Of a stretch of 6,502 bases of DNA, positions 1 to 5,391 are shown piece after piece. The position numbers were made by a program, and so were the translations under genes. Below the pieces are notes generated by a model that worked only from the letters and a program-made list of their open reading frames with translations, had not been told where the DNA came from and did no database searches. Numbering within the stretch: the stretch's first letter is position 1; each line of letters starts with the position of its first letter. Source of the DNA: Actinomycetes bacterium (GTDB lineage Bacteria; Actinomycetota; Actinomycetes; Streptosporangiales; Streptosporangiaceae); the NCBI GenBank assembly GCA_025964635.1, contig JAOPYP010000079.1:1-6502 (forward strand), given 5' to 3'.

Positions 1-414
1 GGAGGCGATGCCCAGCGGGATGCCGTAGTCCTCGGTGGCCACCGGGCGTTTCAGGCCGCCCTTGCGGCGGTCCACCGGGGGCGGCCCAGCCCGCTCCCCG
101 CCACACGGCGCCTTGGTGATGCACCCATCTACCGCCACATCCTGCAGCTCCAGGCCGATCATCTGGTCATAAGCCCGCAGCGCCAGTGCATGCATTTGCT
201 CACCGATCCCCAGCGCCGCCCACGCCTTGAGACAGCGGCGGATGGTGCGGTCCGAACACCCCGGGCTGGCGATCCGCACATACCCGCTGCCATGCACTAA
301 AGCAGCGATGGCAGCCCAGCGGGTGAGCCGGATCGAAGTCCGGGCGCTCACCGCCAGGAGGGCACAGAACTCGACCCAGATCGGCTCCAGCAGGCATGAT
401 GGCACGGCAGGCAC
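1..414 (-). pseudogene. IS5-family transposase, N-terminal part, internally frameshifted and deleted
   Basis: Reading from a GTG at 414, the frame stays open to the window edge (138 codons) and starts VPAVPSCLLEPIW, typical of a large group of actinobacterial IS5-like transposases. Residues 39-138 match the family well: HGSGYVRIASPGCSDRTIRR, then AYDQMIGLEL, then AVDGCITKAPCGGE, whose Asp96 should be the first catalytic Asp of the DDE triad. Residues about 21-38 are nonsense in this frame, while the shifted frame there reads GERPDFDPAHPLGCHR, the expected family sequence. The family's next dozen or so residues (an RRIPDRVVF-like stretch) are absent. So there is an early indel, then an out-of-frame deletion that restores the frame. 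Family recognition is from memory of conserved motifs. The remaining catalytic residues lie outside the window. Confidence 0.8.
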
Positions 415-473
415 GGGACACCTCGATGATCATGGACCCTAAACAAGCCCATGATCATCAAGCCCCGTGCCTG
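408..473. repeat. Nested inverted repeat around the transposase start
   Basis: There are two concentric perfect inverted repeats. The outer arms are CAGGCACGGG (408-417) and CCCGTGCCTG (464-473). The inner arms are GATGATCATGG (425-435) and CCATGATCATC (449-459), around a 13-nt loop. The GTG start of the transposase (414-412) sits in the outer arm. The repeat may be a subterminal part of the IS end, or a hairpin that hides the start codon in transcripts entering from outside, as is known for IS10 and IS50. That role is inference. Confidence 0.7.
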
Positions 474-868
474 TGCCACGTAACGACACGCCCGCATCGC
501 CCCTATTGCCGGGCGCTCTTAGGAGACGCCCATCTCGCGGCTGCGTTCTCAATGCGCGGCAGTGTGGGCGCAGCCGCGGATGACGGCCGGTCAGCACGTG
601 CGCGGCGGTGGCGATCAGTCACGGCGCGATCATCGCGGCCACCAGTTTGCCAGCATGGCCTCTCGCCAGCACGAATGGAGGATGCCGCCGCCAGTATCAC
701 GATGCCAAGGGCGGTGGCCAGTGCGATGTAAAGACCGGACGGTCGCAGACCTTCCCGAGTGGCCGGTACACCTCGCCAAGATCACGCTGGTTGGCTTACG
801 TCAGGCAAAGCAGCAGCGCCGGGCGAGATCGCCGGCCTGACCTGAGCTGACGGCTCCAGGGCAGGCTC
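474..868. other. Gene-free stretch, possible remnant of a membrane protein
   Basis: No open frame here looks like an intact gene. On the minus strand at about 753-677 one frame reads GLRPSGLYIALATALGIVI and continues LAAASS, a plausible transmembrane helix. It is preceded by an in-frame TGA with no good start, and it runs into low-quality arginine-rich sequence. A second frame just downstream reads HAGKLVAAMIAP and a third LIATAAHVLTG. This pattern suggests a small membrane protein broken by indels, but I do not recognise the family. The rest holds nothing I can name. Confidence 0.25.
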
Positions 869-897
869 TTGACGCAACCGCACGGTTGCCATACGAT
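869..897 (+). promoter_or_regulatory. Sigma-70-type promoter of the SRPBCC-ArsR operon
   Basis: A TTGACG -35 box (869-874) and a TACGAT -10 box (892-897) are separated by exactly 17 nt. Transcription would start near 904, about 28 nt before the ATG at 932, which is preceded by GGAGG (923-927). Both boxes overlap the large inverted repeat at 874-914. The fit to the housekeeping consensus is good; activity is inferred. Confidence 0.7.
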
Positions 898-914
898 GGC
901 AACCGTGCGGTTGC
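874..914. promoter_or_regulatory. Perfect 19-bp inverted repeat, probable ArsR operator
   Basis: The left arm GCAACCGCACGGTTGCCAT (874-892) and its exact reverse complement (896-914) flank the 3-nt centre ACG. Each arm contains a smaller palindrome of the form AACCG-N2-CGGTT (876-887 and 901-912), whose starts are 25 bp apart. The repeat covers the space from the end of the -35 box through the -10 box to the expected start of transcription, the place where a repressor would block RNA polymerase. ArsR-family regulators bind such dyads and usually repress their own operons. Assignment to the ArsR encoded at 1353 is inference from position. Confidence 0.75.
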
Positions 915-931
915 TATGCGTTGGAGGCGTC

Positions 932-1363
932 ATGGCTTTTCCTGATCGCATCAAGCGGACCGTGGAGGTCGCTCACCCGCCGCACACGGTGTGGACGGCG
1001 CTGACCACGGCCGAGGGGCTGGGTGCCTGGTCGGTGATGAGGCCACGATCGACCTGCGCCCGGGCGGGGCGGCCCGGATGCGGTGGGAGAACGGGCCCAC
1101 GGTGCAGATGCGGGTGGAACGGGTGGAAGAGTCGGTGGTGTTCGGGTTCACCTGGCCCATTTACGGGCTGCCGGAGGAGGATCCGCGCCGCACCTACGTG
1201 GAGTCCATTCTGGAGCCTACCGGGGTGGGGTGCGCGGTTAACGGTGGTCGAGTCCAGGTTCGCCCAGCTGCCCGGCGACGCGCACGGTAAGGCCTACGGC
1301 GGCAACGCCGACGGGTGGGCGAAGGAGCTGGGCGAGCTGGCCGGCTACCTCGATGCCGCCTGA
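932..1363 (+). pseudogene. SRPBCC/AHSA1-like protein, two compensating frameshifts
   Basis: The gene starts at ATG 932 behind GGAGG (923-927) and would encode about 143 residues of the START-like SRPBCC fold (Activator of Hsp90 ATPase homologue 1-like), a hydrophobic-cavity domain often paired with ArsR regulators in actinobacteria. The first part (MAFPDRIKRTVEVAHPPHTV, then WTALTTAEGLGAW) is in frame. After Trp at 1028-1030 one base is missing in the next codon, and the family sequence continues in the next frame: GDEATIDLRPGGAARMRW, VFGFTWPIYGLPEEDPRRTY. Near 1231 a net gain of one base returns to the first frame: RLTVVESRF, then AYGGNADGWAKELGELAGYL and the TGA at 1361-1363. As written, translation gives a full-length protein with about 67 scrambled central residues, almost certainly non-functional. 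The stop overlaps the ArsR start. Confidence 0.85.
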
Positions 1364-1703
1364 CCATCCGGCGGCGGACGCCGAGGCGGTCGCCGAGCAG
1401 GTGTTCACCGCGCTGGCTGACCCGAGCCGGCGGGCCATCCTGGGCGCGCTGGCCGCGGGGGGCCCGGCGACGGCCACCGACCTGGCCGGGCGGCTGCCGA
1501 TCACCCGGCAGGCGATCGCCAACCATCTGGTCCTGTTGGCCGGGGCCGGGCTGGTGGCGGCCGCGCCGGGAGAGCGGCGCCGGGTCCGGTACCGGGTGCG
1601 GTCGGCGCCGATGCATGTGGCGTAGCAGTTCCTGGCCGCGCTGGCCCGCGACTGGGATAGCACGCTCGGCGCGCTGACCGACCACCTCGACCGGCGTGCT
1701 TAA
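1353..1703 (+). pseudogene. ArsR-family transcriptional regulator with an amber codon at residue 91
   Basis: The ATG at 1353 overlaps the end of the SRPBCC gene by 11 nt, which implies translational coupling. The frame encodes a winged-helix ArsR repressor: AEQVFTALADPSRRAILGAL (residues 14-33) is the typical first helix and RR motif, and TRQAIANHLVLLAGAGLV (51-68) is the recognition-helix region. The GERRRVRYRV segment forms the wing. At 1623-1625 a TAG replaces what is probably a glutamine codon (CAG to TAG, one substitution). The same frame then continues with good family sequence, QFLAALARDWDSTLGALTDH, to the TAA at 1701-1703. The truncated 90-residue product keeps the DNA-binding wing but loses the C-terminal helix, which in ArsR proteins helps form the dimer. 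It may be inactive or weakened. No metal-binding cysteine motif is visible; this is the non-metal ArsR subtype seen next to SRPBCC genes. Confidence 0.85.
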
Positions 1704-1787
1704 GGATCACCAAAGGCCGGCCTGTGGGACCGCTACAACCCCACTCCACGGAACCCGAGAACACCACGGCTGATCGCGGAGGCGATG

Positions 1788-2507
1788 ATGAAGGTTGAGC
1801 CGCAGAACGCGGACTTGCCAGCCGGCGACACCGGCGCCTCAGCGCTGCCTGGGGGCGTGACGCGCGCTAGGCCAGCTGCGACGGCAGCCATGCTGACGGG
1901 GACGCTCGGGCTGGCCGCCGCGTGCTGGGTCATTGCGGTCTGGCAGATGAACGGGATGGACATGGGGACCGCGACCCAGCTCGGCTCGTTGGGGGGCTTT
2001 ATCGCCGTATGGGTGGCGATGATGGCGGCAATGATGCTGCCGGGCGCCATTCCGGCCGTGCTCAGGGGCGCGCGCCGGCGGCGTGCGGGCCGTGCCGTTT
2101 TTCGCCGGCTCCTACCTCGCCGTGTGGGCACTGGCAGGCGTGGTGGTGTATGCGGCGTATCGGCCGCACGGGACGCTGGCCGCAGGCACAGTGGTGATCG
2201 CCGCGGTCGTCTACGATGTCACGCCGGTCAAGCGGCACTTCCGTCGGCGCTGGCGCGAGGCCACCGGATCTGGATTCACGTTCGGGCTGTGCTGCGCCGG
2301 GTCGAGCCTGGGGCTGGTGGCGATGCTGGTGGCGCTCGGCGTCATGAGGATCACCTGGATGGCGGTGATCGCCCTGCTCGTCCTCGCCCAGAAGCTCCTG
2401 CCCGGCAAGACCGCCATCGACCTGCCACTTTCGCTCGCCGTCGCTGGGCTTGGGGCCATGATCGTCATCACGCCCTCCTGGTTCCTGGGCTCAGCCCGCC
2501 GATGTGA
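1788..2507 (+). pseudogene. DUF2182 integral membrane protein, two compensating frameshifts
   Basis: The start at ATG 1788 is 5 nt after GGAGG (1778-1782); the adjacent ATG at 1785 is too close. The protein is a multi-span membrane protein of the DUF2182 family, whose hallmark AVWVAMMAAMMLPGAIPAV is intact near residue 80. At about 2074-2079, in a GC-rich run, the frame changes by a net loss of two bases. Family sequence then resumes in another frame: VRAVPFFAGSYLAVWALAGV, then GFTFGLCCAGSSLGLVAML, then VMRITWMAVIALLVLAQKLL. At about 2476-2481 a one-base loss returns to the first frame for the last residues, VPGLSPPM, and a TGA at 2505-2507. Repaired length is about 240 residues, normal for the family. 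Function of DUF2182 is unknown; it has been described as a possible metal-binding membrane protein. As written the gene is broken. Confidence 0.8.
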
Positions 2508-2509
2508 GC

Positions 2510-2523
2510 CGTCACCAGTGACG
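2510..2523. repeat. Small palindrome CGTCAC-CA-GTGACG
   Basis: Two perfect 6-bp arms are separated by 2 nt, in the 71-bp gap between DUF2182 and DUF899. The loop is too short for a stable RNA hairpin, so a protein-binding dyad is the better reading, if it has a role at all. Confidence 0.3.
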
Positions 2524-2578
2524 TCGGCCAGACCACGCTGTTGTGGCAAGAAGAAAGACAAGAAAAGGAAGACAAACA

Positions 2579-3376
2579 ATGACCAGTCACAAGACAGGGA
2601 CACGTGAAGAATGGCTTGCCGCCCGGCTGGAGCTGCTCGAGGCCGAGAAGACGCTGACACGTCGCAGCGACGAACTGGCGCGGCACCGCCAAGAGCTGCC
2701 CTGGGTCCGGATCGACAAGAACTACCGCTTCGATACCGACGAGGGGAGCGCCTCGCTGGCCGACCTTTTCCGCGGGCGCTCACAACTGCTCGTCTACCAC
2801 TTCATGTTCGGGCCTGACTACACCGCGGGCTGTCCCGCCTGCTCGGCGATCGCCGACGGCTTCAACGGCTTCGCCATTCACCTGGCCAACCACGACGTGA
2901 TGCTCTGGGCGGTGTCGCGCGCTCCGCTGGCGAAGATCCAGGCGTACAAGCAACGGATGGGCTGGAGCTTCCCCTGGGCCTCCTCCTACGAGAGCGACTT
3001 CAACCCCGACTTCGACGTCGCCCTCACCGAGGAGCAGGAGCGTGCGGGTGCCTTCGAGTACAACTTCCGCGAGTCGCCTGTGTGGTCGCCGCGAGAGGAC
3101 GTGCGCGGGCCCTTCGACGCGTGGGCCGCGACGACGGGCACCGACTGGGCGACCTACACACGCGAGCGCCCGGGCATGAGCGCGTTCGCGCTCGAGGATG
3201 GAGTCGTCTACCACACGTACTCGGCCTATGCGCGCGGCCTGGACGGCCTCTGGGGCATGTACCAGTGGCTTGACCGGGCGCCGCGAGGGCGAAACGAGGC
3301 GCGCGGCCCCGACGACCCGCTCAACTGGTTCCGCCGCCACGACGAGTATCACCACGCAAACGAGACCAGCAAATAA
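2579..3376 (+). CDS. DUF899 family thioredoxin-fold protein
   Basis: The frame encodes an intact 265-residue protein of the DUF899 family, related to thioredoxin/AhpC-TSA proteins. The reaction is not established; a redox role is inferred from the fold. ATG 2579 is chosen because AAGGAAG lies just upstream and the protein then begins MTSHKTGTREEW, as in relatives; an upstream GTG (2543) would only add lysine/arginine-rich leader. Residues 10-45 form a charged helical region (EEWLAARLELLEAEKTLTRR), followed by the family segment PWVRIDKNYRFDT. The sequence FMFGPDYTAGCPACS places a CxxC pair at Cys85 and Cys88. Conserved C-terminal blocks include GMSAFALEDGVVYHTYSAYA and MYQWLDRAPRGRNE. No signal peptide or membrane segment is seen, so it is cytoplasmic. 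It has no lesion, in contrast to the three genes before it, so it is probably still selected. The leader just before it is unusually A/G-rich. Confidence 0.9.
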   Translation: MTSHKTGTREEWLAARLELLEAEKTLTRRSDELARHRQELPWVRIDKNYRFDTDEGSASLADLFRGRSQLLVYHFMFGPDYTAGCPACSAIADGFNGFAIHLANHDVMLWAVSRAPLAKIQAYKQRMGWSFPWASSYESDFNPDFDVALTEEQERAGAFEYNFRESPVWSPREDVRGPFDAWAATTGTDWATYTRERPGMSAFALEDGVVYHTYSAYARGLDGLWGMYQWLDRAPRGRNEARGPDDPLNWFRRHDEYHHANETSK

Positions 3377-3381
3377 CCAGA

Positions 3382-3395
3382 CCCGGGTAACCGGG
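3382..3395 (+). terminator. Weak hairpin after DUF899
   Basis: CCCGG (3382-3386) and CCGGG (3391-3395) around a GTAA loop form a short hairpin 6 nt after the stop codon. There is no T-tract. It may be a weak terminator or a transcript-stabilising stem; the call rests on position and pairing alone. Confidence 0.25.
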
Positions 3396-3528
3396 CCGCC
3401 GGCGCACAACCACCTAGATCAGTTCGGGCGTAATGCAGGCAGTCGGGCCAGCGGGCAGGTGGTCAACGTATATCGGTGCCTTTGCGCAAGCAACACCATC
3501 AACACCGACAGAAGGAGAGGGGCTGGCC

Positions 3529-3936
3529 TTGTCCAGCAACATCGAGATCATCACGCGCTTCGAGCACGCGTTTCGCGCGGCCGACCAGGCGACGATCGAC
3601 GGGCTCTGCGACCCGGGCCTGATCGACCACAATCCAGCGCCCGACCATGAGCCGACGCTGGCCGGCTTCAAGCAGAAGGTCGCGGGGTTCAAGGCGATCT
3701 TCCCCGACCTGGAGGAGAACCTGCAGGACATCATCGCCAGCGGCGACACCGTCGCCACCCGGTGGGTCCTGACCGGTTCTCTGCAGCAGGAGTTCATGGG
3801 GATCCCCGCCTCCGGCCAGCCGATCAGGGTTGAGGGCATGAACTTCTACCGCCTCAAGTACGGTCGCGTGACCGACATCTGGACGCAGTTCGACGGCGTC
3901 GCCCTGATGCATCAACTCGGCGCCATCCCGGCCTGA
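3529..3936 (+). CDS. SnoaL-like polyketide cyclase / ester cyclase family protein
   Basis: The frame encodes an intact protein of 135 residues in the SnoaL-like family (NTF2-like alpha+beta barrel). The start chosen is TTG 3529, because GGAGAGG (3514-3520) lies 8 nt upstream and the protein then begins SSNIEIITRFEHAFRAAD, as in relatives. The frame is open further upstream to 3433, but that part lacks family character. Typical blocks are LIDHNPAPDH (31-40), FKAIFPDLEENLQDIIASGD (54-73), TRWVLTGSLQQEFMGIPASG (77-96), and VEGMNFYRLKYGRVTDIWTQ (101-120) followed by FDGVALMHQLG. Asp33-His34, Trp79, Asp116, Trp118 and Asp122 lie where the barrel pocket and acid/base residues usually are. Members range from aklanonic acid ester cyclase to proteins with no known substrate. 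Nothing here suggests a polyketide cluster, so a specific activity cannot be given. The length is normal and the protein cytoplasmic. Confidence 0.88.
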   Translation: MSSNIEIITRFEHAFRAADQATIDGLCDPGLIDHNPAPDHEPTLAGFKQKVAGFKAIFPDLEENLQDIIASGDTVATRWVLTGSLQQEFMGIPASGQPIRVEGMNFYRLKYGRVTDIWTQFDGVALMHQLGAIPA

Positions 3937-3948
3937 CGTTCGGGTCAG
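3933..3948. terminator. Possible bidirectional terminator hairpin
   Basis: CTGAC (3933-3937) and GTCAG (3944-3948) around GTTCGG overlap the stop codon of the SnoaL gene on one strand and a stop (TGA, 3947-3945) on the other, at the meeting point of convergent transcripts. The stem is only 5 bp and has no T-tract, so confidence is low. Confidence 0.3.
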
Positions 3949-4094
3949 CTCCCAGGCGTGCGGGTGTGGACGGCGGTGAACGCGATCATCTGCGTCCACC
4001 ATGTGCGATCCGCGCAACGCGCCAGGAAGGCGTCGACTAGCTGGTTGTCGAGCTCTTCTGGGCAAGCATCCCGGCAGGCCCTTGTCCGTGCCGA
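3945..4094 (-). pseudogene. Unidentified coding-like fragment
   Basis: Between an in-frame TGA (4097-4095) and a TGA at 3947-3945, one minus-strand frame reads about 49 residues including CRDACPEELDNQLVDAFLAR, then CADRTWWTQMIAFTAVHTRT. Its balanced composition, with two adjacent tryptophans and alternating hydrophobic positions, is more protein-like than the other frames here. It has no start codon or ribosome binding site. It may be the C-terminal end of another broken gene downstream of hepT. I do not recognise the family. Confidence 0.25.
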
Positions 4095-4260
4095 TCAGCC
4101 CAGGCACCCGCGAAAATGGCGTGCGCGGTGTCGAAGTAGCGGTGGGCGATGCGGACCGCGTCGAAGATCAGCCCGTCGGCCAGGGCGCACAAAGTGGGAG
4201 CGGATCGCGTTGATCGCGGTCCTGGATGTCGGCCAGCCGCTGGCGTTCCCGGTAACTCAC
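4037..4260 (-). pseudogene. HepT-like HEPN toxin remnant (DUF86), frameshifted and internally deleted
   Basis: A GTG at 4260-4258 overlaps the stop of the nucleotidyltransferase gene, the usual arrangement of MNT-HEPN toxin-antitoxin pairs. The product starts VSYRERQRLADIQD. After position 4218 the sequence moves to another frame (AINAIRSHF), and near 4190-4180 to a third (ALADGLIFDAVRI). In that third frame DAVRI is joined directly to AHRYFDTAHAIFA at 4148/4147. Intact HepT proteins have about 35-40 residues between these two blocks, including the RLxEIGEAVK segment and the arginine of the RX4-6H RNase motif in a MRDRLAHRYF-like string. So the deletion removes the catalytic arginine and leaves only the histidine side. 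The frame ends at a TAG (4039-4037). In the family, HepT is an RNase-like toxin that the MNT partner neutralises. This copy cannot be functional. The family is identified by conserved strings and context. Confidence 0.75.
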
Positions 4261-4767
4261 AGGGCGATCAGGTCGGATTCGACTCGCTCACGGACGCCCG
4301 GTTTCAGGTCACTAGCGGGAATCAGGTCGACCTGGGTGCCAAGGACGCCTTCGAGATCAGCTTCGAGGCGGCCCAGCCCGAACAGGCTGAGTCCAGGCGG
4401 GAAGTCGGCGAGCAGGTCCACGTCGCTGTCGGGGCGGTCTTCGCCGCGGGCCACGCTGCCGAATACGCGCAAGTTACTGACCCCATGCGCTGCGGCCACG
4501 GCGACCAGGTCCTTGCGGTGGTGGCGGACGCGGCGGCCCACCGGACCTGAGAGCCGGCGCAGGCGGCCGCCGCAAGCCTAGCGTCAGCTCGAAGCCAGCC
4601 GCGTCGACCAGCCGGGCGAGCACTGGGATGGAGGGCTGCCGCTGCCCGGACTCATACGCGCTGATCACGCTCTGGGTGACATCTGCCCAGGCGGCCAGGT
4701 CGACCTGGGACAGGCCGGCCCGTTTACGTGCTTGGCGGAGCAGGGCTCCTGCGGTGGCCGGTTCCAT
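4257..4767 (-). pseudogene. XRE helix-turn-helix / minimal nucleotidyltransferase antitoxin, split by a frameshift
   Basis: The gene starts at ATG 4767-4765 and ends at TGA 4259-4257. The 511-nt span is one base more than a whole number of codons. The first part (MEPATAGALLRQARKRAGLS, then VTQSVISAYESGQRQPSIPV) is an XRE-type HTH DNA-binding domain, residues about 8-60. After LTLGLRR, an indel in the CG-rich run at 4561-4573 shifts the frame. In the new frame the sequence continues RLRRLSGPVGRRVRHH and then a minimal nucleotidyltransferase domain whose GSVARGEDRPDSDVD has the complete GSX10DXD active-site motif, with a third candidate Asp in VDLIPASD. Actinobacteria encode such XRE-MNT fusions next to HepT; the antitoxin is thought to act on HepT and repress its own promoter. 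The repaired length is about 169 residues. The HTH half alone is followed by a proline-rich false tail to 4474. The MNT half could in principle be translated separately from GTG 4541. Confidence 0.8.
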
Positions 4768-4774
4768 GCCGCCT

Positions 4775-4780
4775 AGTATA
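4775..4780 (-). promoter_or_regulatory. -10 box, leaderless start of the XRE-MNT gene
   Basis: On the minus strand TATACT, a near-perfect -10 hexamer, ends 7 nt before the ATG at 4767. Transcription would therefore begin at or next to the A of the start codon, giving a leaderless mRNA, common in actinobacteria and in autoregulated XRE genes. No good -35 hexamer is seen 16-18 nt upstream. The AGGCGG between box and ATG would be too close to serve as both spacer and usual Shine-Dalgarno site. Confidence 0.6.
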
Positions 4781-4827
4781 GCGGATCGTCGATAACCATT
4801 GGCTGGGTACCGATAGCATTGCAAGAT

Positions 4828-4846
4828 CAATCTGAGTGGCAGATTG
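4828..4846. repeat. Inverted repeat CAATCTG-N5-CAGATTG upstream of the XRE-MNT gene
   Basis: Two perfect 7-bp arms (4828-4834 and 4840-4846) lie 48 bp upstream of the -10 box of the XRE-MNT gene. The sequence is less GC-rich than its surroundings. It may be an operator for the XRE domain, but it is somewhat far from the promoter, so the role is uncertain. Confidence 0.35.
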
Positions 4847-5355
4847 GGTGGCAAAGGACGCTCGTGAGAGCTCGTTCAGCGCTTGTAAGTGCCTGTCTTT
4901 GCTCCTGTTTTGGCAGGTCAGCTGATCTACCTGGGGCTCCAGAACCGAGGAGCGATACATGGTAAGGAAAAGGTCTACGGTTCGATCCCCAGGTCACCAG
5001 AGGCCGCGCGGTCCTCGGCTGCAGCAGGCGTGGTCTAGTCCAGTTGGGTTTGGGGCCCAAGATCTCGACCGCAGGCTCTCCGGCAGGCGCTTGCGCCGCT
5101 CTCGTGGTTGCCTGCCAACTGCGTCAATTTACCCTGGCTCGCCCACTTTTCCCGGCCCGCGCGGCTACCTTGCCAAGACGCCTGATTGTGGCGTCCATTC
5201 CGGTGACGATTCCGGTCCGCCGCTGACCCGCTTACCGGGCGGAAGTCCCTTCTTTCGCCGTCGGCCCTTCGCCAGAAGATCAATAGGACCCAGTCATCTG
5301 CCGGACCGGGCGGGTTGGCCGGCGAAGTGGGCCAGGCTCAGCGGGCAGGTTGAGC
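4847..5355. other. Long intergenic stretch with small inverted repeats
   Basis: No frame on either strand looks like a gene. Visible structures are: ACCTGGGG (4929-4936) with CCCCAGGT (4987-4994), enclosing a TTCGATC string; TTGGG (5044-5048) with CCCAA (5056-5060); GGCAGGC (5082-5088) with GCCTGCC (5110-5116), which contains GGCGC-TT-GCGCC (5086-5097); GACGCC (5177-5182) with GGCGTC (5190-5195); and a direct repeat ATTCCGGT (5197-5204, 5209-5216). None can be assigned a role. In most relatives a histidine kinase gene would be expected after the response regulator, but nothing resembling one is here. Confidence 0.5.
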
Positions 5356-5376
5356 GGCCGGAGGACGGGTCCGGCC
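5356..5376 (-). terminator. Terminator-like hairpin after the response regulator
   Basis: GGCCGGA (5356-5362) and TCCGGCC (5370-5376) form a perfect 7-bp GC-rich stem with a 7-nt loop, 15 nt past the regulator's stop codon on the minus strand. There is no run of T, as is common for actinobacterial terminators. Position and stem strength support the call. Confidence 0.45.
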
Positions 5377-5391
5377 CGCGGGGCGGCGGGG

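Larger units (their letters stand above)
1..473 (-). mobile_element. Remnant of an IS5-family insertion sequence (end lies outside window)
   Basis: The stretch carries the 5' part of an IS5-type DDE transposase read on the minus strand, and it ends on the right in a nested inverted repeat (408-473). The real terminal repeats and target duplication cannot be fixed because the other end is outside the window, so the right border is an estimate. Internal damage to the transposase suggests that the copy is inactive. Confidence 0.6.

Noticed and set aside
396..850. Several overlapping plus-strand open frames of 80-111 codons
   Set aside because: They are arginine- and histidine-rich, overlap one another, have no ribosome binding sites and no recognisable family; long open frames are expected by chance in DNA this rich in G and C.
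2780..3409. 209-codon minus-strand open frame opposite DUF899
   Set aside because: It is the antisense shadow of the well-supported DUF899 gene; its composition is Val/Arg-rich with no family features.
3958..4581. 207-codon plus-strand open frame over the toxin-antitoxin region
   Set aside because: It is very rich in Arg and Ser, with no motifs, and overlaps recognisable minus-strand MNT and HepT sequence.
4928..4999. Possible tRNA: 8-bp inverted repeat, GGTTCGATCC string and a CACCA end, 72 nt long in total
   Set aside because: The T-arm does not pair (TACGG against CCCAG), the acceptor pairing is out of register with the T-loop, and no D-arm or anticodon stem can be drawn. At most it is a degraded tRNA piece.
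5197..5216. Direct repeat ATTCCGGT with 12-bp spacing, considered as a response-regulator box
   Set aside because: It is only two copies of 8 bp, downstream of the regulator and not at a promoter; too weak to call.
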